From positions 46,045,030-46,109,029 of the forward strand of contig CM057841.1 of the NCBI GenBank assembly GCA_030068075.1: 64,000 nucleotides of DNA. The letters are read 5' to 3'. Below, piece after piece: positions 1 through 11,152 of the stretch. Each line of letters opens with the position of its first letter. Within the stretch, counting starts at the first letter, position 1. The notes under the pieces are model-generated. The model was not told the origin of the DNA, ran no database searches, and was given only the letters and a program-made list of their open reading frames with translations. Origin of the DNA: Paguma larvata (taxonomy: Eukaryota; Chordata; Mammalia; Carnivora; Viverridae). The translations under genes and the position numbers were made by a program.

Positions 1-1135
1 ATATTTTAATAAAAGTAGTACAAGACATAGAAAACTCAGAAAAATAATCATATTTTTGTAATAGGTCTCAGAAGAACAGGTATTGACATCCTAGCATTGT
101 CTTAAAGACAAAATTTTTTAAAAGTGTTTAGTGAAACTTAACCTGTTTCATGCAATTATTTTATCAGAAAATTAGGGTCACTGGAAAAATAAAGTTTTTC
201 TATGTTAGGAGCAGAAAATGCAGAAAGCACAAAATTACTGCTTGGCGTTAAGCGGTTATGAATGTTTGCTGTGACACCCACTTACAGAAAACGTACTTTG
301 GGAAAAGGGATGAAACCAGTCAAATGGCCCTGCCCTAAAGGAACTGAAAGCCTAGTACAGAGACGGATGGGTAAACAAACACACAACTCCATGTGACACA
401 AAAACAGTAGTATGACAGCTGTGTACAGGAGCTGTGGGAATGCACAAGATGGACACCTGACCTTACCCAGGGGGAAAGACGGTCTTGGCTGAGCTTAAAG
501 CCCAGCTCCAGTGAGCTCAGGAGAAGGCTGAGAGAGGGGACCTCTGGACTGAGGCAGCCTGAACATCCCTGACTGCAAACATCCTGACCTGGTCCAACAA
601 GTGGCCTGGCTGCCCCTGGGGGCCCAGGAGCACCTTGTGTGAGTTTGGATGACCCGAGCCCGCTTTGGCCGAGCCGGTTCATCCTGATGATCTAACCATC
701 ATCCAGATGATCTGGGAGATGATCTCCCAGCTCCTGGGAGCTGGAGTCAATGGAGACCAGGTCCTGGTCCCTCTCTATTTCCTCCCCTTCAAGGTAAACC
801 TCATCTCCATTTGCACCTTTTTTCTTCTAAAGCTTTCCCCATTTCTTACTATTCTGGCGGTTTCACTTTTTATTCCTAACTGAAAATGGAGTGTGCCTAT
901 AATGAAGAAAAAGATATATAATGTTTACACAGATATAGCTACTAATGATCCCACAAGTCCTAAAGATTTTCAGGGTATCCCTCCTTTGCTCCCATTCCCC
1001 TACACTTTGGAGCCACTTTGGGTATCAGCAAAGTGCAGGGGGGAAGGTCCCATCCACCAAACACCTCTCCACAGGAGCTCCAACTTTCAAACTCTTGTTC
1101 CCACACTTCGTCATTCATAGCAATCTTTAAAAGTA
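1..1135. other. Unique sequence, no gene recognised
   Basis: Non-repetitive sequence, AT-rich to about 460 and mixed afterwards. A short plus-strand open stretch runs from about 665 and meets a splice-donor-like AAG|GTAAAC at 790-798. I recognise no protein family and no convincing acceptor, so I do not call an exon. Three adjacent perfect hairpins lie at 686-743 (see findings). Confidence 0.5.
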
Positions 1136-1139
1136 AGAA

Positions 1140-1593
1140 GCAACAGAGTCCTGGTTTCCTGACTCAAGCTACACTAACGATGTGCAACATTCTGAACACA
1201 CAGACACACGCATTTCGCTGCTCATCCACCCAAACCCGTGCGTCACTAACTCCCTCATCTCCTTCCGTACAGATGTCAGTAAGGATAAGGCTTACCCTGA
1301 CCACCTGTGCCCTACCACCACCACTCTCTCCCGCACTCAATCCCCCGTACTTTTCTCTACCTTTTTTCCCCTCCAGGTACTGCCACCTTCTAGGATATTA
1401 TAAAAGTTACTTACTGAATCTTCCTTTCTCCTCCTTCTAGGATGTAAGCTCCGCGAAGGCAGAGATCATTATAAATTTTGTTCACTACTGTATCCCAACT
1501 ACTTAGAACCGTGTCTTAGCACATCACAGAGGTTCAGGGGCTACTGGCTGAATGAATGGACGAATGAATGAATGAATGGATGGATGGATGGAT
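1140..1593 (+). repeat. L2 LINE 3' end with GAAT/GATG tail
   Basis: The stretch from about 1435, 'gatgtaagctccgcgaaggc', followed by a line reading 'ttgttcactactgtatccc', is the conserved 3' end of ancient L2 LINEs. It ends in a tetranucleotide tail of GAAT units passing into GATG units (about 1550-1593), also typical of L2. The 5' limit is a guess. This is an immobile fossil shared by most mammals. Confidence 0.65.
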
Positions 1594-2069
1594 TATGATG
1601 GCCAGAAAGAAAAAAGTCCAAACTCCTCTCTATTCTCATCTACCCACTGCCTGTGGCCCCCCCCCCCACATACACACTGTCACACAGGACAACGGTGGCA
1701 TGAACATGCCCCTCATCTTCTGGCCTCCCGATGCCCTGACCCACAAAGTCAATCAGCTCTATCTCCATCCCCTTCGTTTTCACTTGTTGGACTCTGCTCC
1801 CATCCTAAAGTGACATCTCCACAGGCTCTTTCCCACACGCAGAACTTCCTCTCCCCTCTCTGTACTCACAGTGGCCTCTGGACCTCTGAAACAACACCTG
1901 ACACCACCTCTCGTACTATATACTCCTGCATGACGCTTCCCCCACTTGGTTAACCTCCAAGATAAGCAGTCACATGACTCAATTACTCCTCTCTCGCATT
2001 CCCGGAGGGCCAAGCTCAGAGAAAGGGAACCTCTGACAAAGGGAAATTTCTGCCTAAAAAGCCCCCTTT
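1594..2069. other. Unique sequence
   Basis: Pyrimidine-rich on the plus strand with a C10 run near 1659-1668. No coding potential, RNA gene or recognisable repeat seen. The final bases (about 2053-2068) are the left target-site duplication of the following SINE. Confidence 0.4.
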
Positions 2070-2310
2070 GGTTTTTTTTGTTTTGTTTTTAAAACTTTGT
2101 TTTTAAACATTTTTATTTATTTTTGAGAGACAGAGACAGAGCATGAGCAGGGAAGAGGCAGAGAGAGAGAGAGGGAGACACAGAATCCAAAGCAGGCTCC
2201 AGACTCTGAGCTGTTAGCACAGAGTCCGATGCAGGGCTCAAACCCACGAACCGTGAGATCATGACCTGAGCTGAAGTCAGACGCTTAATCGACTGAGCCG
2301 CCCAGGTGCC
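2070..2310 (-). mobile_element. tRNA-Lys-derived carnivore SINE (SINEC_Fc-like)
   Basis: The reverse strand carries the head (GGCACCTGGGCGGCTCAG...), B-box and purine-rich tract. On the plus strand the tail appears first, at 2070-2130. Flanks share 'cctaaaaagc' at about 2053 and 2311, a target-site duplication that shows L1-driven insertion. Confidence 0.93.
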
Positions 2311-2312
2311 CC

Positions 2313-2835
2313 TAAAAAGCGCCTTTTAAGAGTCCGTTGTTTTCCTGTCCTTTATCCACGGTCATCACCTGCAGCCTCGGTTAGGTAACTCAAGTGGACT
2401 ATCAGGCCATTCCATGAGAATATAACTGAACTAGAGTATTCGGGAAACGAAGCTTTGAAAGTGTCATTTAAAGCAATCCCTAAATTCACTGCTCACAACC
2501 CAAATCCACTTTCATCATTAAAAAAGGCAACGCCTATGGAAAGAATCATCACCCCCATGAGATGTTAAGTGTGTTAAGTGATTCTAATTCTCACAGCCAG
2601 CTGAGGAAACACTTCATACGGAAAGGCACTGATGACCAGTGATTTGCTCTGGCTCCCCTCAAACCAAACGACTGTTCTGTTTTACTAGCGTTACTTGTCT
2701 TACTCCTTAAGGCTCACTCCTATAAAACAAAAATGTAAAACAAGAAGTAAAAGATATTAAGGCATTATACATACTGTGTGTGTTTAAATTACAGTAAACT
2801 GCTAACGGCATTATTAGTCAGTTTTTATCTGGATT
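2313..2835. other. Unique AT-rich sequence
   Basis: No open frame or repeat recognised. Simple spacer between two SINE insertions. Confidence 0.4.
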
Positions 2836-2839
2836 TTTG

Positions 2840-2963
2840 TTGTTGTTTTTTTGTTTTATTAGATTCTACTTTTAAATGATCTCTGCACCCAGTGTGGGGC
2901 TTGAACTCCTAACCCAGAGATCAAGAGTCACATGCTCTACCAAGTGAGCCAGCCAGACATTCC
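2840..2963 (-). mobile_element. Older, shorter CanSINE copy
   Basis: Plus-strand 'gtggggcttgaactcctaac' then 'gatcaagagtcacatgctc' and 'gagccagcca' is the reverse complement of the short carnivore SINE subfamily that lacks the long CT tract. It is diverged from the young felid copies and has no clear target-site duplication, so it is older. Confidence 0.75.
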
Positions 2964-3299
2964 TGGATTGATCCTGATAGTCTAAAACACTCAGCAACTA
3001 GAATTTGTGATTTTTCCTTAATTCTAAAGAGAGTGTAGATTAAAATACCATCTGAACCTTGTTATATTGTCACGGATACACTCTATGTAAATCAACAGAT
3101 AACCTCAGAGTCGTGATGCTTCTAGACAATGCCTCCTCCCTCACAAGAATACATGAGTTCAGAAATCAGCTTCATAAAATTAATGAAACTGAAGGCTGGG
3201 TGCCTGGGCTGTGCACTATTTTACTTTAGTAAAAGTAGAAAAGAACACAAAAAGCTATGGGACAGGTCCTTTTGGTTCTGTGTTTTTCCCTCCGGGCCC
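2964..3299. other. Unique spacer
   Basis: Sequence between the old SINE and the LINE-1 target-site duplication. The plus-strand open frame starting at 3129 only becomes long by running into the LINE-1 5' region and is not a gene. Confidence 0.4.
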
Positions 3300-3316
3300 A
3301 AGAATGCCCATCTCCA
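3300..3316 (+). repeat. Left target-site duplication of LINE-1
   Basis: The 17-mer aagaatgcccatctcca occurs here and again, perfectly, at 8521-8537. It marks both ends of one target-primed reverse transcription event. Confidence 0.95.
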
Positions 3317-3532
3317 AAGACAGGGGGAGGGGCCAACATGGCGGAGGAGTAGGGGGACCCGGTGCTCTCCTGTGTCTTTCAAACTAAGAAGGACTGAAAC
3401 CAAGGGACTCTCAATCCCAGAGATCTGCAGGAAGAGGACTTGGAGGCTACGGGGAAGAGAACGCGAAATCCAGAAAATCCTAGGAGATGGAGGAGACCTA
3501 GGAAATAAACCAATACACACTTAGCCAAAATG

Positions 3533-4477
3533 ATGAAAACGGAAGAACTCCCCTCAAAAGAATGTACAGGAAATAGTGACAGCGCAGGAAATGATGAAAG
3601 CAGACATAAGCAACTTAACAGAACAAGGATATAGAATGATAAACATAAAAATACTCGCGAGGCTTGAAACAAGCATAGAAGAAAGCAGGGAAGCCCTCGA
3701 GGCAGAGATCAAGGTCCTAAAAAACGGTCGGGAGGAATTAAAAAATGAGATGCAAAACAAATTGGAGGATGCTACAATGCGGATTGAAGAGGCAGAAGAG
3801 AAAATAGGTGACTTAGAAGATAAAATTATGGAAAAAGAGGAAGCAGAGAAAAAGAGAGAGAAACTGATTCAGGAACAGGAAAGGAGAATTTGACAGCTGA
3901 GTGACGCAATCAAATGAACAATATCCATATCATAGGAATTCCAGAGGAAGAAGAGAGAGAGAAAGGAGTCAAAGGGGTACTTGAACAAATCATCGCTGAG
4001 AACTTTCCCAACATGAAGAAGGAAATGGGCATTGAAGTCCAAGAGGCACAGAGAACTCCCCTCAGACGTAATCCAAATAGACCCTCAGCATGACACATCA
4101 TATTGAAGCTGGGAAAATACAAAAACAAAGAGAGAATTCTGAAAGCAGCTAGGGATAAACAGGCCTTGACGTACAAAGGCAGACACATTAGGGTAGTAGC
4201 AGACTTATCTACAGAAACTTGGCAAGCCAGAAAGGAATGGCAGGAAATCTTCAATGTGATGAACAGGAAGGATATGCAGCCAAGAATCCTTTATCCGGCC
4301 GGCCTGTCATTCAGAATGGAAGGAGAGATAAAGGTTTTACCAAACAAACAAAAACTGAAGGAATTCATCACAAATAAACCAACCTTACAAGAGATCCTGA
4401 GGGCACTCTATGAAGGAAAGGTTGCAAGGAACACAAAGTATCAGAGACATCCTTACAAGCATGAAACATACAGATAA
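3533..4477 (+). pseudogene. LINE-1 ORF1 (ORF1p-like RNA-binding protein), broken
   Basis: Remnant of the L1 RNA chaperone. In intact elements it forms a coiled-coil trimer that packages L1 RNA. The reading frame at about 3537-3891 begins RKNSPQKN and contains a long coiled-coil region (LEDATMRIEEAEEKIGDLED). The nearest ATG (3533) is one base out of this frame, suggesting an extra A in the AAAA run. A TGA ends the frame at 3891-3893. A one-base deletion follows near 3915, where the frame changes, and another TGA lies near 4091. The C-terminal half (4103-4477) reads KLGKYKNKERILKAARDKQ and matches the conserved RRM/CTD part of L1 ORF1. Identification is from motif order, and the protein is not functional. 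Confidence 0.9.
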
Positions 4478-7400
4478 CACAGTGACTCTAAACCCATATT
4501 TTACAATATTAACACTGAATGTAAATGGACTAAATGCTCCAATTAAAAGACATAGGGTAACAGAATGGATTAAAAAACAAGATCCATCTATTTGCTGTCT
4601 TTAAGAGACTCATTTTAGACTTGAGGACACCTTCAGATTGAAAGTGAGGGGATGGAGAACTATCTACCAGGCTACGGGAAGTCACAAGAAAGCTGGAGTA
4701 GCCACACTTATATTGGACAAACTAGACTTTAAAGTAAAAGATGTAATAAGAGATGAAGAAGGACATTATATAATAATCACAGGGACTATCCAGCAGGAAG
4801 AGCTAACAATTATAAATATCTACGCGTCGAATTCTGGGGCACCCAAATTTGTAAAGCAACTAATTACAAACATAAGCAATCTTATCGATAAAAATGTGCT
4901 AATTGCAGGGGACCTTAATATTACACTCATAGCACTGGACAGATCCACTAAACAGAGAATCAGAATAGAAACAATGGACCTGAATGACACATTGGAACAG
5001 ATGGGCCTGACTGACATTTTCAGGGTCCTTCAACCAGAAGCAAAGGAATTTACATTCTTCTCAAATGCACATGGTACATTTTCCAAGACAGACCGTATTT
5101 TGGGGCACAAGGAAGTGCTGAATAAATATACAAAATTGAGATCATACCATGCACACTTTCAGACCACAATGCTTTGAAACTTGAAATCAACCACAAGAAA
5201 AAGTCTGGAAAACCCCCAAAAACATGGAGGCTAAAGAACAACCTACTAAAAGACAAATGGGTCAACCAAGCAATCAGAGAAGAAATTAAAAAATACACGG
5301 AAATAAATGAAAATGAAAATACAACAATCCAAACCGCTCTGGATGTGGCAAAGGCAGTCCTGAGTGGGAAATATATTGCAATCCAGGCTTATCTCAAGAA
5401 ACAAGAAAAATCGCTAACACAAATCTAACAGCACGCCTAAAGGAACTAGAAGGAGAATAGCAAAGACAACCCAAACCCAGCAGAAAGAGAGAAATAACAA
5501 AGATCAGGGCAAAAATTAATCATATGGAAACAGAAAAAGTAGTGGAACAGATCAATGAAACCAAGAGCTGGTTCTTTGAAAAAATAAACAAAACTGATAA
5601 ACCTCTAGCCAGGCTTCTCAAAAAGAAAAGAGAGAGAACCCAAGTAGATAAAATCACGAATTAAAAGGGAGTGATTACAACCAATCCCTCAGAAATAAAA
5701 GCAATTATCAGAGAATACTATGAAAAACTATATGCCAACAAACTGGACAACCTGGAAGAAATGGACAAATTCCTAAACAGTCACACACTACCAAAACTCA
5801 AACGAGAATAGAAAACTTGAACAGACCCATAACTAGTGAAGAAATTGAATCAGTTATCAAAAATCTCCCAACAAATAAAAGTCTAGGACCAGATGGCTTC
5901 CCTGGGGAATTTTATCAGACATTTAAAACAGAGTTAATTTCTATCCTCCTCAAGCTGTTCCAAAAAAACTGAGACAGAAGGAAAACTCCGGGACTCATTC
6001 TATGAAGTCAGCATCCCTTTGATTCCCAAACCAGATAGAGACCCAGCAAAAACAGAGGACTACAGGCCAATATCCTTGATGAATATGGATGCAAAAATTC
6101 TTAACAAGATATTAGCAAATGGAATCCAACAGCATATAAAAAGAATTATTCACCATGATCAAGTAGGATTCATCTCTGGGTTGCAGGGCTGGTTCAATAT
6201 TCGCAAATCAATCAATGTGATACATCACATTGACAAAAGAAAAGATAAGAACCATATGATTCTGTCAATAAATGCAGAGAAAGCATTTGACAAAATACAG
6301 CATCCTTTACTAATAAAAACTCTTAAGAAAGTCAGGGCAGAAGGAACATACTTAGGCATCAAAAAAGCCATTTATGAAAAGCCCACAGCTAATATCATCC
6401 TCAGTGGGAAACACTGAGAGCCTTCCCCCTGAGATCAGGAACACGACAGGGGTGTCCACTCTCACCACTGCTATTTAACATAGTGTTGGAGGTCCTAGCA
6501 TCAGCAATCAGACAACAAAACAAAATAAAAGGCATCAGGATAGGCAAGGATGAAGTCAAACGTTCACTTTTCGCAGACGACACGACACTTTACATGGAAA
6601 ACCCGACAGAATCCACCAAAAGCCTACTAGAACTGATCTATGAATTCGGCAAAGTTGCAGGATACAAAATCAATGTACTGAAATCGGTTGCATTCCTATA
6701 CACCAACAATGAAGCAACAGAAAGAGAAATAAGCGAATTCCATTCACGATTGCACCAAAAACCATAAAATACCTAGGAATAAACCTAACCAAAGATGTAA
6801 AAGATCTCTACACTGAAAACTATAAAAAACTTATGAAGGAAATTGAGGAAGACAAAAGGAAATGGAAAAACATCCCATGCTCATGGATTGGAAGAAGAAA
6901 TATTGTTAAAATGGCAATACTACCCAAAGCAGTCTACACATTCAATGCAATCTCAATCAAAACTGCACCAGCATTCTTCTCAAAGCTAGAGCAAACAATC
7001 CTAAAATTTGTATGGAACCACAAAAGACTCTGAATAGCCAAAGTAATATTGAAGAAGAAAACCAAAGCGGGAGGCATCACAATCCCAGACTTTAACCTCT
7101 ACTACAAAGCGGTAGTAATCAAGACAGTATGGTATTGGCACAAAAACAGACACATAGACCAATGGAATAGAATAGAGAACCCAGAGATGGACCCACAAGC
7201 ATATGTCCAACTAATCTTTGACAAAGCAGGAAAGAGCATCCAATGGAAAAAAGACAGCCTCTTTAACAAATGGTGCTAGGAGAACTGGACAGCAACATGC
7301 AGAATGAAATTACACCACTTTCTTTCACCACTCACAAAAATAAACTCAAAATGGATGAAGGACCTGAATGTGAGACATGAAACCATCAAACTCCTAGAAG

Positions 7401-8225
7401 AGAAAGCAGGAAAAAACCTTTGACCTGAGCTGCAGCAATTTCCTACGCGACACATTTCCAAAGGCGAGGGAATTAAGAGCAAAAATGAACTATTGAGACC
7501 TCACCAAGATAAAAAGCTTCTGCACGGCAAAGGAAACAACCAACAAAACTATTGACAACCGACAGAATGGGAAAGGATAGTTGCAAATGACATATCAGAT
7601 AAAGGACTAGTATCTAAAATCTATAAAGAACTTACCAAACTCCACACCCGAAAAACAAATAATCCAGTAGAGAAATGGGTGGAAGATACGAATTGACACT
7701 TCTCCAAAGAGGACATCCGGATGGCCAACCGACACATGAAACGATGCTCAATGTCACTCATCATCAGGGAAATACAAATCAAAACCACACTGAGATACCA
7801 CCTCATACTGGTTAGAGTGGCTAAAATGAATAAATCAGGAAACTATAGATGCTGGCAGGGATTTGGAGAAGCAGGCACCCTCCTACACTGTTGGTGGGAA
7901 GGCAAACTAGTGCAGCCGCTCTGGAAAACGGTGTGGAGGTTCCTCAAAAAAAATGGAAATAGAGCTACCCTATGACCCAGCAATTGCACTGCTAGGAATC
8001 CACCCAAGAGACACGGGAGTGCTGATGCATAGGGCCACGTGTACCCCGATGTTCATAGCAGCACTTTCGACAATAGCCAAATCATGGAAAGAGACTAAGT
8101 GTCCATCAACTGACGAATGGACAAAGATGTGGTGTATACACATAGTGGACTACGCAGCAATGAGGAAGAATGAAATCTGGCCATGTGTAGCAACATGGAT
8201 GGAACTCAGGTATTATGCTGAGTGA
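4461..8225 (+). pseudogene. LINE-1 ORF2 (endonuclease-reverse transcriptase), broken
   Basis: ORF2 appears to start at the ATG at 4461, overlapping the ORF1 end by 17 bp. The APE-type endonuclease N-terminus follows (LTLNVNGLN), then a TAA replaces the residue before ETHF at 4602-4604. Further endonuclease signatures are AGDLNITL near 4905-4930 and an SDHNA motif at about 5159-5173, which survives only in a shifted frame. The reverse-transcriptase block includes [16 protein letters not shown] (about 6070), the AEKAFDKIQ block (6274-6300) and FADD (6570-6581). The first catalytic aspartate before AEKAFD is AAT (Asn) at 6271-6273. More frameshifts split the thumb and C-terminal region, which ends around 8225 after a Trp-rich [17 protein letters not shown] segment (about 7890). 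It is dead as an enzyme. Confidence 0.92.
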
Positions 8226-8520
8226 AATAAGTCAGTCCGAGAAAAATAGACACCATATGTTTCCGCACACAGGTGGATTTTGACAGACTTAGCAGAAAAC
8301 CAGGGTGGAGGGGAAGAGGGGAAAGAAAAAAAGACACAGAGAGGGAGGGAGAAAAACATAAGAGACTCTTAAAGACTATGAACAAACTGAGGGGTTGAGA
8401 GGGGTGTGGGAGTGGGGAGAGTGGGTGACAGGCACAGAGGAGGGCACTTGTTGGGATGAACACTGGGTGTTGTATGGAAACCAATTTGATAATAAATTAT
8501 TATTAATAATAATAATAAAA

Positions 8521-8537
8521 AAGAATGCCCATCTCCA
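8521..8537 (+). repeat. Right target-site duplication of LINE-1
   Basis: Perfect copy of the 17-mer at 3300-3316, directly after the A-rich tail of the LINE-1. Confidence 0.95.
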
Positions 8538-8867
8538 GCCTCTTCCTAGGCAAATCCTGACCAAGCTTCTTCGGCTCCTTAAGGTCTCTTTACGGCCACT
8601 GGGTCGGAGACTGGGGCTCCTCTCTCCTTCACTTACTAACAGTTACTTCCTCCTCTACAGTTCTCCGTACTGTCTCCCCACCCTCTCCATTCCTTGACAA
8701 GAGTTCAAGGAATCGGCTTGGCACTCGGGACTCTCAACAGTGACACTTCCCACCACGTTCACTCTTAACTTCTCCAGCAGAACCTACACCTGGTCCCCTC
8801 CTTCTGGGAAGCCCGTTCCCCCCAGCTCTGGACATCTTGGGTTTAGCAAGGCGAGGAAGCTCCGAGG
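8538..8867. other. Unique sequence left of the CpG island
   Basis: Pyrimidine-rich, CpG-poor DNA between the LINE-1 and the CpG island. No feature recognised. Confidence 0.4.
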
Positions 8868-9496
8868 CTAGGAAAAGGAGTCGCTCAGGAGGAGAACAAT
8901 GACCGCTCTAAACCTGCCCCAGGGGTCTCGTTGGATGGGACGCCCTGGGGTAGTGAGGAACCCGCTGCTCACCTGGGGCGCGGCCGTCGGAGGCCTCGGG
9001 GCCATTCCTGTGTCGCCGGGGTGGGCTCCCAGACTGGGGCTGTAGAGAAAGGACAGGGCCCACTCACCCAGCTGCAACCGCCGACCCCTCCCCGCCGCGC
9101 CGGGCCCGCCTCTGCCCCTCTGCCTGTTCTCCAGGGAGAGGGACAGGGAGCCGCGCGGACAGCGCCTGGGCCTGCCGTTCCCCCACCCCCAAATTAAAGG
9201 CTCGCTGCGTTCCGGACACCGTCCACTGGCCACGCCCAGTCCCACCCGCAGGATGGTGGGCGCGGCCCCGCAGACACAAGCCAAACCCGTGGGAGGTGCC
9301 GCCTGGACCCGCGCACTCGGAATTACCGCCTCTTGGGGCTCCGGATTGCACGAACTCGGGCCCACCCAGGGCTCGGGCCAGCTCCTCCTGCACCCGCTGC
9401 AGGGTCAGTCCTCTCGAATGCTGATGTGCGGAGGGACGGCCCAAAGCGGCCTTAGCCGCACTGGGGCCGGACAATGGCCGCAGCGGCGGGGCAGAG

Positions 9497-9505
9497 CCGG
9501 AAGTG
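9497..9505 (+). promoter_or_regulatory. ETS/GABP-type site
   Basis: CCGGAAGTG matches the GABPA/ETS core exactly and overlaps the NRF1-like site by two bases. Such pairs are common at TATA-less promoters. Confidence 0.6.
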
Positions 9506-9515
9506 CGCTTGCGCA
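9504..9515. promoter_or_regulatory. NRF1-type palindromic site
   Basis: TGCGCTTGCGCA differs from the classic NRF1 palindrome TGCGCATGCGCA at one central base. It lies in the CpG island core. Confidence 0.55.
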
Positions 9516-9553
9516 CGCGGAGGCTCACTCCCGCAACTCCACGGCCGCGGCGG

Positions 9554-9567
9554 ACTACACTTCCCAG
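9554..9567 (+). promoter_or_regulatory. ZNF143/ACTACAnnTCCCAG-type site
   Basis: ACTACACTTCCCAG matches the core of the ZNF143 (Staf) promoter element, usually ACTACAATTCCCAG, with one difference at a tolerated position. It sits about 40 bp from the NRF1 site. Confidence 0.55.
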
Positions 9568-9667
9568 GGGCCCCCGCGTGTGGGTCCCATAGACGCAGCC
9601 TGGGAGGTCGCTGCTACTTTCTTGGGCCGCTGTGGTGGGGTCCGCAGTGTGGCTTGGGTACTCGTGC

Positions 9668-9845
9668 GTCCGTTTATTCCAATAGTAGTCACTGAGTACC
9701 TCCTCTGTGCTTGGGCCATGTTGCTAGGGGCGGGATTCAGCGGTAGATCGGAAAGAAAAGACCGTGCTTTCAGGGAGCTACCGTGCGCTTATCTGGATGA
9801 GGCCAACAATAAAAACGTAGACATATCGGAGTACTGACTTCAGCT
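9668..9845 (+). repeat. L2-like fragment on the island shore
   Basis: 'cactgagtacctcctctgtg' followed by a 'gccatgttgctaggggcggg' stretch and 'tttcagggagctaccgtgcg' resembles the L2 3' region (inactive fossil pattern: life-table phrase 'tactatgtgccaggcactg...ggagcttac'). Diverged, boundaries approximate. Confidence 0.45.
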
Positions 9846-10875
9846 ACAGGAATAGGACAGTTAAGCGAATGGGGCAGCGTTGCATCTTCATCACAAGATG
9901 CTATTTCCTTTGCCTCTTATGTGCCATCTTCACCCATGGGTCACTACCGAAGATTTAAACAATGATTCCCCAGATCACACCTACTGTGACTAAGATAGTT
10001 GAGTCACTTACTGCTCCGAGGGGATAAGAGAAACTTTTCCTCTTATCCCAGAATTGGTAACGGGGACTCAGCTGAGGACTTCGTTCTTCCGCATTCTAAA
10101 GAAAGACAAAATATCTGGGGCTAGATACCATCAGGTCTTACAAAAGGGGAGCCGGGTGTTGAATTTTTGCCCAACTGCTATTAACCGCTGCCTCGACACC
10201 CCACCCTCTCTCAGGCTCTATGAAGAGACTAGAATGGGAAAGAAAAGAATTGCTCATAACGGCATGTCCTCCACCTAGTGGGGAATTGCAATGTTCTACC
10301 CCCACTCCAAAGATCAATGTGGGGGGGAGGGGGAAGCTCTCAAATATTGAGACCGCCCAGGAAAAGGGGAGGTTACATAAACTACTCCCAATGCCTGTCA
10401 CAGCAAGAGAGGGAATTAGAGAAGAGGCCGTGTGTAAGGCGAGCAGCCTGAACTATCATTGTGTAGTTAAGTGGACACACTGGAAAACAGTTGGGCTTTG
10501 GTTCTGGGGGAGTGAGAGGGGTGCAGTTCACAACATTGCTGAGTGTGAGAAGGAGCTGAGGAGGTTGGAAGAGACTGAAGCGGAGCCAGATCCCTCAAGT
10601 CAGATATCAGGTTTCCTCTGAGGAACACACAAATGCACTTAGGTTTCTGCCAGTGTAGTTAAGCAACTTTAATGCTGGGTGAAATAGTTTTAAAACCGTT
10701 TAAAATACACTGATGCACTGGGAAATTGGTAAAGAATACACAGACAGCAAAAACAAAGCAAAAATAACAACTTAAGAGTGGTAGGTGGAGCACTCAAAGC
10801 CAGCTTTCGCCTGGAAAACTTTTGCCAAATGAGGCAAAGTTGAACTTTGTTTTTCATTGTCCCCCTACTTTCCGT
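9846..10875. other. Unique sequence between the two GC-rich blocks
   Basis: No gene or clear repeat. It contains an AP-1 consensus TGAGTCA near 10002 and a G-rich run at about 10320-10336. The open frame at 10220-10621 (plus) has no recognisable domain. Confidence 0.4.
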
Positions 10876-10958
10876 TCAAGGACCACGCTCTGGCCGGGAA
10901 GGCCGGGGGCACGGAGACGGAAGCCACTGGCTCCTCTCAGGGGAAAGCGCGGCCCCAC

Positions 10959-11138
10959 CTGGCCGGCTCCGCCGCTGAAGGTCTGGCGTCCGGATCGGCT
11001 GATGTCCAGTCGCACGGAGAAGACAGCAGGTTGACCAGTTTCTCCAAGGCCAGTGCACACCCTTAGGCTTGATGGCAACGTCGGGGGTGTGGGGCGTGGC
11101 GCCAACCAGTCTTCCAGCCAGTCAAGAGTCACATTCAT
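10959..11138 (-). CDS. Candidate first coding exon, family unknown (tentative)
   Basis: Reading leftwards, ATG at 11138 has G at -3 and opens a frame of exactly 60 codons (MNVTLDWLEDWLAPRP...) to a good donor-like CCAG|GTGGGG at 10959/10958, giving a phase-0 exon. The upstream X-box, the GC-rich context and the acidic/aromatic N-terminus fit a real 5' exon. Against it, I do not recognise the peptide, no second exon is identified to the left, and GC-rich DNA makes open frames cheap. No domain, signal peptide or membrane segment is visible. Confidence 0.3.
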
Positions 11139-11152
11139 CTCCGAGCTCTCCT

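Larger units (their letters stand above)
3317..8520 (+). mobile_element. Near full-length carnivore LINE-1, defective
   Basis: About 5.2 kb bounded by perfect 17-bp target-site duplications. Order: a short 5' region starting near 'gggggaggggccaacatggc' (3322), which resembles the conserved start of mammalian L1; ORF1 remnant; ORF2 remnant with endonuclease and reverse transcriptase blocks; 3' UTR ending 'gggatgaacactgggtgttg'; poly(A) signal AATAAA at 8491-8496; and an A/T-rich tail. It is shorter than a typical 6 kb element, with only about 210 bp of 5' region, so the 5' UTR is truncated or internally deleted. Several stops and frameshifts break both ORFs, so it cannot move by itself. The 3' end is the felid/carnivore type, placing insertion within the carnivoran lineage. 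It lies about 400 bp left of a CpG island. Confidence 0.96.
8900..9660. promoter_or_regulatory. CpG island, probable bidirectional promoter
   Basis: CpG dinucleotides are dense throughout (for example gggcgcggccgtcggaggcc near 8976), unlike the flanks. A cluster of core-promoter motifs of TATA-less housekeeping genes sits at 9497-9567: ETS, NRF1 and ZNF143-type sites within 71 bp. No TATA box is seen. Open frames on both strands here are long only because GC-rich DNA has few stops. An ATG at 9474 (plus) lies upstream of the motif cluster and is not a convincing start. The minus strand has a possible non-coding first exon ending at GCG|GTAATT near 9325. The gene or genes driven cannot be named from this window. 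Confidence 0.75.

Noticed and set aside
3129..3524. 131-codon frame at the LINE-1 5' end
   Set aside because: It spans the LINE-1 insertion junction, so it cannot be a natural gene.
9253..9837. 194-codon plus-strand frame across the CpG island
   Set aside because: It overlaps competing frames on both strands, runs out into an L2-like fossil and has no domain. GC-rich DNA explains its length.
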